64,000 bases of DNA from Przewalskia tangutica. Lineage: Eukaryota > Streptophyta > Magnoliopsida > Solanales > Solanaceae. The stretch is taken from positions 11,170,501 through 11,234,500 of the forward strand of contig CM056734.1 in NCBI GenBank assembly GCA_029844215.1, given 5' to 3'. The translations under genes and the position numbers were made by a program. Of this stretch, positions 48,258 to 59,100 are shown piece by piece (position 1 is the first letter of the stretch; every line of letters begins with the position of its first letter). Under the pieces are notes generated by a model. The model worked only from the letters and a program-made list of their open reading frames with translations, made no database searches and had not been told where the DNA came from.

Positions 48258-48304
48258 TCGCTGTAACGACTTCGGGCATGGCCAGCTCCCATAGTGTGAC
48301 GGGC
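48258..48304 (-). repeat. Fragment of plastid 16S rRNA gene (nuclear plastid DNA)
   Basis: The plus strand reads TAACGACTTCGGGCATGGCC followed by AGCTCCCATAGTGTGACGGGCGG, which I recognise as the complement of the conserved 3' region of bacterial or plastid 16S rRNA. The match ends abruptly on both sides. At about 45 bp it is a non-functional organelle insertion. A mitochondrial source is possible, but the wording fits plastid better. Confidence 0.75.
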
Positions 48305-49259
48305 GGCAGTTTGGGTGGGGCATGCAACTCAGAGAATTAGAGCAGGTGATTAGGAACTACAATTAAGTCTTAGGATCCCTCCTCTATACAATTGTCCCCA
48401 AGGAAATACTTATCACTCTGAGGATAGGAGAACTGTGCTCTGAATTCACTCACGGCATCGGAGGTTAGAATTTCTCCTCGCTCAAAAAGGAAACCCTGTT
48501 GCTCTGGGTGTATGAAAATTGTGATCAGTTCAAGTAAACCAAAAGTCATGGCACTTGGGTGTTGAAATGAAGATCTCATCTACAGTCAGTCCAATCCTGT
48601 GGCATAAAATTTTACTCTTTTTTCTGCTTTGCAGCTAAACCTACGGAAACTCCAGTAAATTCAGATTCAATTGCAGCACAAACTGATGAGTCATCAGAAG
48701 ATCAAGATGATCCATTGAAGTAGTTAACAGATTTTGCTGGGTAAATTTCTTGATTGTTATCCTTTAATTAGGAATTTTCTTGGAAAGTATTTAGTTCTTG
48801 GTTATTTAGTCTTCCACTTGAAAGAAGCTTATGTTGTTAGAACAACCGACCACATAATTCACCTATTTTCTGTCTAAAACCATGGGTAGATCCCATGATC
48901 ATAAACCATTTAAGTGGGTTTGCTCTATGAATTCAGCAACCTTGCCAGAAGATAGACATACTTACATTCACAGAGACATGTAGAATGACCATTTACTTGT
49001 GTACGGGTGTATACTTTAGCTCGATAATGGACTTTGGTTTACCAATAAAATTTGCACCAATGGTATCACCCTGACACTTCTAATAGCATCCCATAATTCT
49101 GCAATAATTGATCTGAACCACGTTTTCTTTGGTTTTTCTTGAAAGCTCAAGTGCTCTAAAAAAACCTCTGTTGCGAATATTTGTTGCTTCTAAGTAAAGG
49201 TTTGTGATTGCAGGTCTGTCGTAAATGGTGCACTAAAATGGTTAAGAAACAACCTTTAG

Positions 49260-50037
49260 TCCTCAGATATGGGATACTGCCTGGACAATCCTCTTCTATA
49301 CGACAATGTCATTGAATTTTATGTGCTTCAAAATAGCCATTATAGCATCTTGCGGCCTTTCATTTCTCAGAATATTTTCTTTTTGTTGATTCTGCCCGAG
49401 AAATTGAATCCAGCCACCCTATTCTTTTAGGAAACCTAATCCTTCGCCCTTGTAAATTCTGGCAATACGTTTTCCCCACCTCAAAGAAGTCCGATGAGTT
49501 GGATTCTAACAGCTATTTTTGTCCCTCATAACAAATACTCCTATTTTCACATTATGCTCTAGCATGACTTTTTTCTTTGTAAAACTTATGCCCCGCTAAA
49601 CATAGGTTCTATTGCTAAATGGCAAATATTAAAGACCAGCCATTTGAAGGGGAAAACGTGCAATTTCTTCTCTTTGTCCACCTTTTGAAAATGATTTGCG
49701 GTGCATATCATTTGATAGTTCCAGATGTTAAAAATATTTTATTTTCCTCATAATACTTTACAATCAAAGATCGCATAAAAAACAAGGTGACTCGAATAAG
49801 CCAACGCGAATAAAGCATGAAAGGCATCACTGTACGTAATAGTAATACATTCCCATGATAATTGTTGGTTACAAAACTTTACCCACTGTAAATAGAAATT
49901 AAAAAAAGATTATGTGAACAAAATAATATCTCATCGACTTTTTTTATGATGATTTTGAAGAGTAGAGAAAAGTCCCTTGCACTTGATTGTGAGTACTCCA
50001 AGAGATTGCTATGTAGCCCAGAAAATGCCCGTGATTG
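49260..50037. other. Intergenic, no feature seen
   Basis: It holds the probable 3' region of the DnaJ pseudogene and the 3' UTR of the minus-strand gene at 50038. No gene-like frame was seen. Confidence 0.5.
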
Positions 50038-50613
50038 TTACTCTTTTGAATCTGCACGGCTTTGCAAAAATAAGAGCACAACGGCGCCAATCATGGGAGC
50101 TGATATCATAAACAGTGCCAATGAAATGTTTGGTGTTGTTATCTCTGGTAAAATCACACTTGCATACTTTATCACTGCTCCTCCGGCAACTGAACCCACT
50201 CCTAGTTTCACCAAGAAATTCCAATCCTCCTGTTCGTCACAAAATTTCAAAACCGACCTCACAATTGAGTAGTATGTGAATAGAATATAATAAATTACTC
50301 GTCATTAGACAAAAAATTGATCTGGAGTAACCTGGGGTAGGAAAGGAAGGCCAGGTTCATCGGTGCTGGGATTTGCTTGGTCAGTTTTGGGGTTGGAAGC
50401 TCGGGCAATCATGGGCGTCTTAAAGAGGACAGATTTTGGTACGAGAAAGCTAACGCCCGCTGCAGACGGCGGCTGAAGTGATGACACTGAGGTTGAGGTG
50501 GAATAGGTCGCCGGGAATTTGGTAGTGCTTAGACGCATTGCGGTAACTTCCATGTCTCGGAAATGGAAGTGGCTTAGGGAAGAAGACGGGTCAGTTTGCC
50601 ACACAACAGCCAC
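50038..50613 (-). CDS. Small predicted plastid membrane protein (uncharacterised)
   Basis: Two exons on the minus strand, 50613-50332 and 50229-50038, separated by a 102-bp intron with good signals (CCCCAG|GTTACT and GAACAG|GAGGAT), both phase 0. The product is about 157 residues from the first Met, or 137 from the Met at 50553, which gives the better transit-peptide start (MEVTAMRLSTTKF…). The N-terminus is Ser/Thr-rich and poor in acidic residues, as in chloroplast transit peptides. The C-terminal half (DWNFLVKLGVGSVAGGAVIKY…) has one or two hydrophobic segments, including SLALFMISAPMIGAVVLLFL, and ends QSRADSKE. It may belong to the plant DUF1118-type thylakoid proteins, but I am unsure. 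The function is unknown. Confidence 0.7.
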
Positions 50614-50672
50614 ATATTTTTAACTCCTCCTCATCCAATGGGCAAAAGAGCTGGCTAGTTCTTTTTCTCCGC

Positions 50673-51497
50673 GGAAAAGAGTCATATTTATATTTACCCT
50701 CAACATTTAGAAAAAAATTTGTATTTGCCCTCCGTTAACGTTTGAGATCAAATATGCCTTCAGTTAGTTCAAATCTTTTAAATTTATCCATTTTTAATGG
50801 ACATGGTTGCCTAGTCACCAACGCCGCCAACAGTTCGCCGGAAACAATAGAGTTTAGGTTAAAGGTTAAATTGAACGTCGTGGTTTAGTGTATGTTGTAG
50901 AGAATGAAGAGACGAACACAACGATGCCACCCATCGTCGTCGACGATACCTGGACTGACCGAAAAACTCAAAAAATCGATCGATTTTTTCGATTTGATTG
51001 ACCGGGGTATAGGGGACGAATTGAAGGTGATGGTGGGTGTATAATGTCGGCGAGAGGATGGTGAGTGTAATGGTACGACCGGCCGATCAGAGCCTAGTTG
51101 GTGGAAAATCGACGACGACAGTGGTTACAAAGACCTGGCCGAGATGGCCGACGATCGACCAATAAAGAGTTTAGCGACGACGTTTGTATGGATATGACCG
51201 CTGAGAGACGGCGGTCACAGTGGTGTAACCCACCGCCTTCGAATCTCTCTCAATCCGCCGCAATTTGCAAAAAACCAAACGGAGAAGACGAATGAACAGT
51301 GGGTTTTTCGATCTGAAATTGCGGCATTATGGAAATTGCTTACGTGTCGTCCACGTGGCTGTCATGTGGAAGATCCATTAAAAATGGGTAAATTTAAAAA
51401 GTTTGGATTAACGGAGGATATATTTGACCTCAAACGTTAACGGATGACAAATACAAACCTTTTCCTAAACATTGAGGGCAAATATGACCATTTTCCC
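50673..51497. mobile_element. Mutator-like inverted-repeat element, about 825 bp
   Basis: Inverted repeats of about 130 bp: the left arm has TTTGTATTTGCCCTCCGTTA and the right arm, read backwards, has TTTGTATTTGTCATCCGTTA; both arms contain AACGTTTGAG and the CATTTTTAATGGA segment. The outer ends are about 50673 (GGAAAAGAGTCA) and 51497. The target duplication is not clear. The interior (50880-51300) is GC-richer, with CGACGA/GCCGG-rich sequence but no convincing protein. Confidence 0.7.
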
Positions 51498-52180
51498 TTT
51501 TCTCTTTTACCTCTTAATAAAATTCAATTAATTATGAAAAGACAACTTGAAATTCCTATATATTGTATTTTCCATATCATTTTACGTGAATATATTTAAT
51601 TAGACATGAAATCTAAGGAAAAATTAAGCCTTTTAAACGTATGATCATAAATATATGATAGACATTTGTGTGGCTAATCATATTATTAAGAAAAATTAAG
51701 ATTAAATTATTTCAAATATAAAAATATATCATTTCTTTGAAATAAATTAAAAAGAAAACAATTTTGCATAAAATGAAACATAACAAGATTTTTAAAGTAT
51801 TCACTTTTCAGAACACTTAAACATGAAAAGTCACATATTTCTAACTGAACTATATCGAGTACCACTCTTGCTTTTTTAATTTTATGTGTTTTAATTTGAT
51901 TAAATACTGAATTTTAATTTTTTTTTTTAATCTTGTGAGCTTAAACTAATAATATGTATAACACACAAAAATGCCCTTAAATCTTGTTGATATTTATACA
52001 TAAGTTTGGTTTGATTTTTTCTTGTAATACCAAATGAAGCCTAGTCGGTTATTTTTGTGGGTTAGGGTTTGGATTATTATATTTTATTTTTCCTAATTAC
52101 ATATACATCTCTTGTATTTCGAGAAAAGTATCGTATAGGATTTCACTATATGAAAAATTTTAAATGACCTATTTTGAAAT
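51498..52180. other. AT-rich intergenic, no feature seen
   Basis: Strongly AT-rich, with no gene-like frame and no transposon ends recognised. Confidence 0.5.
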
Positions 52181-52197
52181 ACTCGAGATATTTAATA

Positions 52198-52983
52198 ACA
52201 ACAACATAGAATTCCATAATGTGGGTCTGGAAATGGTAGATTGTACACAAACCTTACCTTTACCTACTTGAGCGACTATTTCCGAGAGACCATCGACTCA
52301 AGATAAAGCATAAGCAAAAGCAAAGCAAGAAAACGGTCAGACTCGCTCAATTTTTTTAAAAGTAGTATGAAAATGTTGGTATCAAAAGCGAATAAGCTAT
52401 GATAGCACATTCTGAATAAGTAGGCATTAACTAGCGCAAGTAAATAAGCTAAATAAAGTAGACTAAAAGAACACATAGCAACATAAATCAAACTACAGGG
52501 GACTATAAAACAATACTGCACCTATTAGTATGATACGCTAAGCGGACCTACAATAATAATACTACAACTACAAGTTTGCAAACGTAAGTAGGACTACGCT
52601 CGACTACCTACTACCATAATATGTGTCATTCACAGCCCCTATCTAAGGTCATGTTTTCAGTAAGTTGCACTTGCGTCATATCCTGTCTAATCACCTCTCC
52701 CCAATACTTTTTCGGCCTACCTCTACCCCTTCTGAACCCGTCCATATACAACCTCTCACACCTCCGCACTGAGGCATTTGTGTCTCTCCTCTGCACATGC
52801 TCAAACCATCTCAACATTGCTTTCCGCATCTTATCCTCCACCGAGGTCACTCCCACTCTGTTCCAGATATCATCATTTCTAATTATATCCCTCCTTGTAT
52901 GCTCACACATCCATCTCAGCATCCTCATCTTCGCATCTTTTGTATGTGCAAAGTATTGACTGACCAACACTCCGCCCCATACA
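52198..52983 (-). mobile_element. 5'-truncated RTE-type LINE with C-terminal ORF
   Basis: 786 bp flanked by an exact 17-bp duplication ACTCGAGATATTTAATA (52181-52197 and 52984-53000). On the minus strand a frame ending at 52626 gives the C-terminus of a non-LTR reverse transcriptase ORF (KMRMLRWMCEHTRRD, VEDKMRKAMLRWFEHVQRR, GRPKKYWGEVI, DMTLDR), typical of plant RTE-like LINEs. About 430 bp of 3' UTR follow and end in the TTG-type tail shared with the other three copies. The element lies about 180 bp upstream of the SRP54 start codon. Confidence 0.9.
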
Positions 52984-53178
52984 ACTCGAGATATTTAATA
53001 GTAATTCTTAATTTATTTTTTCTTATTTTCATTTCTAAAGCCCCGGCCCACGAGCCCACCTCTGTTCTTTCTCGCCAAGAAAGAAAGAAATATCCTTATA
53101 AGACAATTTTTCCTTTCCAAAGCTGTAGACCTAAATTCCATTGCCATTGACGAATTTCGTTAATCGATCTCCGTCAAG

Positions 53179-56100
53179 ATGGTGTTAGCACAATTAGGGG
53201 GGAGCATCTCCCGTGCTCTCCAGCAGATGAGCAATGCCACAATCATTGATGAAAAGGTTCTCAACGAGTGCCTCAATGAAATCACACGTGCTCTTCTTCA
53301 GGCCGACGTTCAATTCACACTTGTCCGCGATATGACAACGAATATAAAGAAGATTGTCAATCTCGAGGATCTTGCCGCCGGTCACAACAAGCGTAGGATC
53401 ATCCAACAGGTTTGCTTCTGAATTTGGTACATTTTCCTTAAGCCTAAAGTTGGTATTTATGTAATGGTTGTCCAACTGTTGAGAATTTGTCTCTCTGTCA
53501 TGTTTAAGTGAATGGATATGCACGAGTCATAGAAGAGGAATGGGTAAAATATAGGACAACATACCTAGTGGGCAGACCTTACCCTATTTTTATGGGGTAG
53601 AGATGTTGTTTTCGATAGACATTGGCTCGACAAGGATGTGAAGCATGAGATTAAGAAATATGACAATAAGATAGCAAGTTAAAAAGCCAACGAGGCAACT
53701 GATAGTAATATACATTGAAGAAAAGAAAGTACATGATTACTAACTAATACTACTAATAAGGAGACTGCTCGTCTACCTACTTACCTTCTAGCCTGAACCT
53801 CGACCTCCACACCTTTCTATCTAGGGTCATGTCCTCGTTAAGTTGAAGTTGTGCCATGTCCTTTCTAATCACCTCTCCCCAGTTCTTTTTCGCCCTACCT
53901 CTACCGCTCCTAACTCCTGTTAATGCCAACCTCTCACACCCCCTTAGTGGCTGGGTAAAATATAGGGTGAAAATTTTCCGGGAAATGTTCTAGACATCTA
54001 TATCAATTTCTATGCAGGTTGGAGGGGAACTGCCCTGATGTTCGTTCATTTTCTAGTAACTCGGATGAACAATAGATGCAGTTTTTTACCACCCAATAAG
54101 TCTCTTAAGTCCTGACCAGTAAACAGGGCCTCCACTTGTTGTTAGCTTATGAAACTGGAAAGGCATCAGACTTAATTTACCTGAAATTTTGAAACTTGTT
54201 CATTACAAGCGTGGAATTAAACTCTTGGATAATCAAGGATCGTCTATTGAAAATCTTATTCCTGAAATTGTATTCTGCTTACAAAGGGATTAATCGTGCA
54301 TGTGTTGCTGGTTACTTGACTGTTGAAGACAATGTATTTCTTGGGGACATTAGTTTTAGAGATTTTGCAATGCCAATGCCGGTTTGAAAGTTTATTTGCT
54401 CAAACAAATCCTTTTTTTGGTACAAAGAAGTGTGATCAAAGATCTGCCCTTTTTGTTTTTACTGATTGAAGTGGTATATTCTCTCTTTAAGTACTCTTCT
54501 CACTTTTCTTCACTAAAATGTATCCTAACTTTGTTCTTCCTTGGCGTCGATCATTATAAATTTCTTTTCTAGTTAAAAAGAAAAGAACACAAGCAAATGA
54601 ACTATTTTGATGAAGTAACACAAGCAAATGAACTATTTTGATGAAGTAACACAAGCAAATGAACTATTTTGATGAAGTAACACAAGTAAATGAACTTTTT
54701 GATGAAGTAACACAAGTAAATGAACTTTTTGATGAAGTAATAAAAGCAAATAAGCTTATAGGCCGTCTGTCATGATATCTCTCTTCATTTGTTTTTTCCT
54801 TTTTATGATGCTCAACTGTTTTTCTTATTGTGTCCAGTTGGGGTTTCATTGACTTTTCTATTTTCTTATCATTTTTATATTTATTTTTCCTCACCACCTT
54901 CTTGTATTTACTTATGATGGTTTCTTTCATTTGTATAGGCTGTGTTTAATGAGCTCTGCAAGATATTGGACCCTGGGAAGCCTTCATTTACACTGAAAAA
55001 AGGGAAACCTAGTGTTGTAATGTTTGTTGGTTTGCAGGGTATGTTTATTTATTTTTCTACTTTAGGTGTATGTTATGTAACAAGCTAATATGTGAGCTAG
55101 CATTAACTATTTGAGCAGTAAGTATTATTTGGTGCAATAATTATAATGCACACCAAAAGCTTTTCCTTTTCAATTACAAGATGATATCCTTATTTTTGTA
55201 ATTTCACGCAGGATCTGGAAAAACTACAACATGTACAAAATATGCTTATCACCATCAGAAAAAGGGTTGGAAGCCGGCTCTAGTGTGCACAGATACCTTC
55301 AGAGCTGGTGCTTTCGATCAATTGAAGCAGAATGCAACAAAAGCCAAACTTCCTTTTTATGGAAGGCACGTCCTTTCTGAGTCTATTGGTTTCATTCTTA
55401 TTTAAACATTTTTAGATGCTTGATGTTCATCCTACTATCTAATGATGATCAATATTCCTCCTTTCTTCTTCCTGATGGAAGAAGCTGAATCTTGTCGTTT
55501 TTGTTTGGTTAATTCAATCAATAAACAATCTCATTGGTCCATAAGCATTGCCAAATGTTAAGTGCATTTAGATAAGGAAGCGGAGGATGAAATCTGAGAA
55601 GCATTGCCTGATGCATGAGAAAAGTGAATGGTACTTTTCTAAGGAATGTCACAAGATTAAAGTTAATTAGCTGACAGCTTCCCATGATTCATCATATTAA
55701 TAAAGCCCAATCCATTAGAGTAACTAGCTTGATTTCTTTATAAGTTACCTCAGTCTCTCCTTATTAGTTTATCCACTACACTTCAGCATCCTACATCTTA
55801 GTCCACCATATCTCATTTATAGATCCTCGTTCATGTCCTTGACAGAACTCTATAAAATATTTTAAATCTAAAATTTTAGCGATTTATATCTAAATTGATG
55901 AAAATATTTATAAGTATGCAACTGCGTCAAGTGTGCCCCATGAGCTAATGGTATGTTACTTTGAATTAGTACAAAAAAGTATAGTACATAATTAACTGTT
56001 GATTTTTTGGTCATCAAATTGCCTCCTAATTTGGCAGAAGATTGTCTACTTTTTGCATTAAGATTTTTCAACTTTTTCTTTAAAACCTTTTAAGCTAATT

Positions 56101-59100
56101 TTTCCCCCAAAAGGGAAAAGGAGGGGGAAAAAGAAAGCTATTCTTCGTGTTGTTCGGTTATAGGAATATACAGTTTACCTGCTTTGAATGGAACTTACTG
56201 TTGTGTGTCTTCTGAATAGGACTGAACCTGTAATTAGCAATCAGGTCATTTTGAACTGCATCACTGTTCTAATCAACACTTCAGGCCTTTTTGTTTTAAT
56301 TGAATGAGTGTTTCTGCAACAGCTACACAGAATCAGACCCAGTGAAAATAGCTGTGGACGGTGTGGAAACATTTAAGAAGGAAAATTGTGATCTAATAAT
56401 TGTGGATACCAGTGGGCGCCACAAACAAGAAGCAGCTCTTTTCGAAGAAATGCGACAAGTTTCTGAAGCAACGGTATGTTTTACTATGCTCTATATTTTT
56501 CCTTTCGTAGATGCTCAAGTATTGTTGTCCGCAGAAACCGGATCTCGTGATATTTGTTATGGATAGTAGTATCGGACAAGCTGCTTTTGATCAAGCTCAA
56601 GCATTTCGACAAAGTGTTGCAGTTGGAGCCGTGATTGTTACTAAGATGGATGGCCATGCAAAAGGAGGGGGTGCTCTAAGTGCGTAAGTGTTTAATGGTT
56701 TGACTGTAGCCTTTAAAAATTTCTTTTTATAGTTCTGGGTATTCTCATTTAACTACAGAACATATGTTAAACTTCCTGTTGTCAGTTTTCTAAGATTTAA
56801 ACTTCAAGCCATGGTAGCCCGACGTTGAAGGCTGCTGCTGTTTTTTTGGGGGGTCATATAGGCTGTTAATTTGCTTTTTTCTGGTTAAGAGGGAATGTCT
56901 TTTTGTTTACCGGTTCTGTCGCATAAATACTCTAGCAGACCGTTAAGATATTCCTGCAGAAAATGATTATTCTTTATCAAACAAGATCTAGAAATTGATG
57001 CTGCTGCTTAAGCCTTGAATTTCAACACTATGATTTGGTTTGTACAACAACATACCCAGTGTAGTCCCATAAGTGGGGCTTGGAGAGGATGGAGGGTACG
57101 CAGACCTTAACCCTACCTTGGAGGTAGAGAGGCTCGTTTGGTTTGTACATGGGTATGATAATATCATTTTTCTTAAAGCCTTGAAATTTTAAAGCTGCTT
57201 TATGATTCAAAAAGCAGTAATGTTGCAACTTTTATTGCCTCTTGGATCCAAAAAAAGTAAGCAACTTTTACTGCCTCTATAGCAGATATATCCATCTTTT
57301 GTTTACAAGGATCTTTTTATATTGGTGGTGTCCGGTCCAAGTTGCGGTCTTGTGGGCACAGGTTGCCAAGTAGTCTTGCTCGCAAAGGCTGGAGAAAATG
57401 AGCTCCATCTTGTGTTGTAACTGGGATAAAGACTTGGGATCTTCAGGTTGTTACTCTATGTCAGGACATCCCCTTGTGGGCTTCACAAGGATTTTGCTAT
57501 TGATATTCACAAATTATAATTTGGATAAAGTTTTCTCCAAACATTCTGGTGATTATTTATGGCCTGCTTCCTTGGATTAAAAAAATATTTGTTCTTTTGT
57601 TCTTTCCATCTGCAGAGTTGCTGCAACTAAAAGTCCAGTCATATTTATCGGAACTGGTGAACACATGGATGAGTTTGAAGTTTTTGATGTTAAACCATTT
57701 GTCAGCCGTCTTTTAGGTTTGCATCTCTTCTGTTGATATTGTCAGCTTTGCTTGGACCTATGTTCCTCTTTTACTGCCATTGACTTTGTTCTCTTGAACT
57801 ATCTACCAGGCATGGGTGACTGGTCTGGATTGGTGAATAAGATACAGGATGTGGTCCCAATGGATCAACAGCCTGAGCTTCTTCAGAAGTTATCAGAAGG
57901 ACAATTTACCTTGAGGATTATGTACGAGCAATTTCAGAACATGCTTAAAATGGGTCCCCTTGGGCAGGTTTGCCACCTCGCATACATTAATCTGACCCCC
58001 CCCCCCCCCAGCCCTTCTCTCTCTCTCTCCCCCTTTGGAATTTGGCAAACTTTTTCTGAATGTTATACCATTGATGACCAAACCCAGAACTAATAGGTTT
58101 TGGTTTTCTGAACCAAACAATTGTGTGGTGTTTGGTTCTTAAACCTACCTGAAAAACCAAGTTGGTTTTAGAAATCAGTCAGGGTTTCTAATTTCTAAAA
58201 TTCTGATTTCAGCCCCCTTTCTGTTAATTGAAGTCCCAACATTTCTAGACCTATTTTTTTTTACTTTTCCACTTCCTTCGTCCTCCTTCCCTTCCTCTCT
58301 TTTTTCAATTCTAAAACACACAGTTGTTTCCGAAAGACAAACTTAAATTCCAAAACAAATTCCCAGAATTTTCATTATTTGTACAATTCGTTTGGAAAGA
58401 AACAGCTTTTGCATAGTATAACACAAAGGCTTACGAGGTCATTTTTGTTCATAGATCGTCTAGGAAATCACTTGGGCTCATTTTTATGTGTCCTTATTCT
58501 TCTGTTTTAGAAACCTTTTAGTACTGATCTAATAACTTGAGCAAGTTGAAGATCGTTTGGAGCCCGCTGGTTTATTTAGGCTCTATTTGGATTGGTAGAT
58601 TTTAAATCCTTCCAAGAATTTAAACTTGTTTGTAGGCAACTCTATTGTTTACACGTTAACTTTTTCATAATGATGATTTTAATTTCCTACCCATTGCTAA
58701 AGCTGTATGATTCCAAATGGCACTAATGTTGAAAGAATTTAAAATCCACTTGAGATAGTTAGAAAACACTTGGTGGTTTGGCAATATTGGGTTGAAGTTG
58801 AAAAAAAGAGTTTTTGAAGTAGACGCTGAATAAAAGTATTTGGAAGTTGAAATTGTTTTGGACAATGTTTGGTTGAAGTTAAAAAAAATTAGAGCATTGA
58901 AACTTGAAGAGGTAGAACAGTATTTAGAAGTTAATTGTGTTTGGACATAAATTTCACTTGAAAACATAAGTTAATAAGTTCTCTGTGAACCATTATTTCA
59001 CTTGACACGTTCGTCAAAGAATTTCTTTCACTTTATTATCTATTTCAAATGAAGTTCAGTATTTGCAAATAATGAAATACTATTGATGGTCAAATAAATA

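Larger units (their letters stand above)
37719..49259 (+). pseudogene. Decayed plastid-type DnaJ (Hsp40) gene with very large introns
   Basis: Recognisable exons: 37719-37934 (transit-like N-terminus, then DYYSTLGVPKYANNKEIKDAYRRLARQ), 41086-41154 (YHPDVNK, the HPD that stimulates Hsp70), 41560-41652 (VLSDDKKRALYDQYDEAG), 45621-45739 (NPFDLFETFFG), 46509-46694 (CEVCAGTG and CSTCGGRG, two of four CxxCxGxG zinc repeats), 48635-48740 and 49214-49259 (…GALKWLRNNL). Damage: the exon 5 acceptor is CAA instead of CAG; a deletion near 46525 shifts the frame; the exons for the rest of the zinc domain and the whole substrate-binding C-terminal domain are absent between 46694 and 48635; and TAG stands in the penultimate exon (PLK-stop-LTDFAG, probably from CAG). 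It resembles the plant plastid DnaJA5/6/7 group. Introns are kept, so this is a duplicated or in-place decayed gene, not a retrocopy. Confidence 0.85.

Noticed and set aside
48258..48304. Functional rRNA gene
   Set aside because: Only about 45 bp of 16S rRNA are present, with abrupt ends.
50305..50613. Single-exon reading of the minus-strand gene ending VTPDQFFV
   Set aside because: A good donor (CAG|GTTACT) and acceptor (ACAG|GAGGAT) join it in frame to a hydrophobic C-terminal exon, which is the more likely product.
54664..54930. 88-codon minus-strand frame with SSKSSFTCVT repeats
   Set aside because: It is the antisense of the intronic minisatellite and a T-rich intron end.
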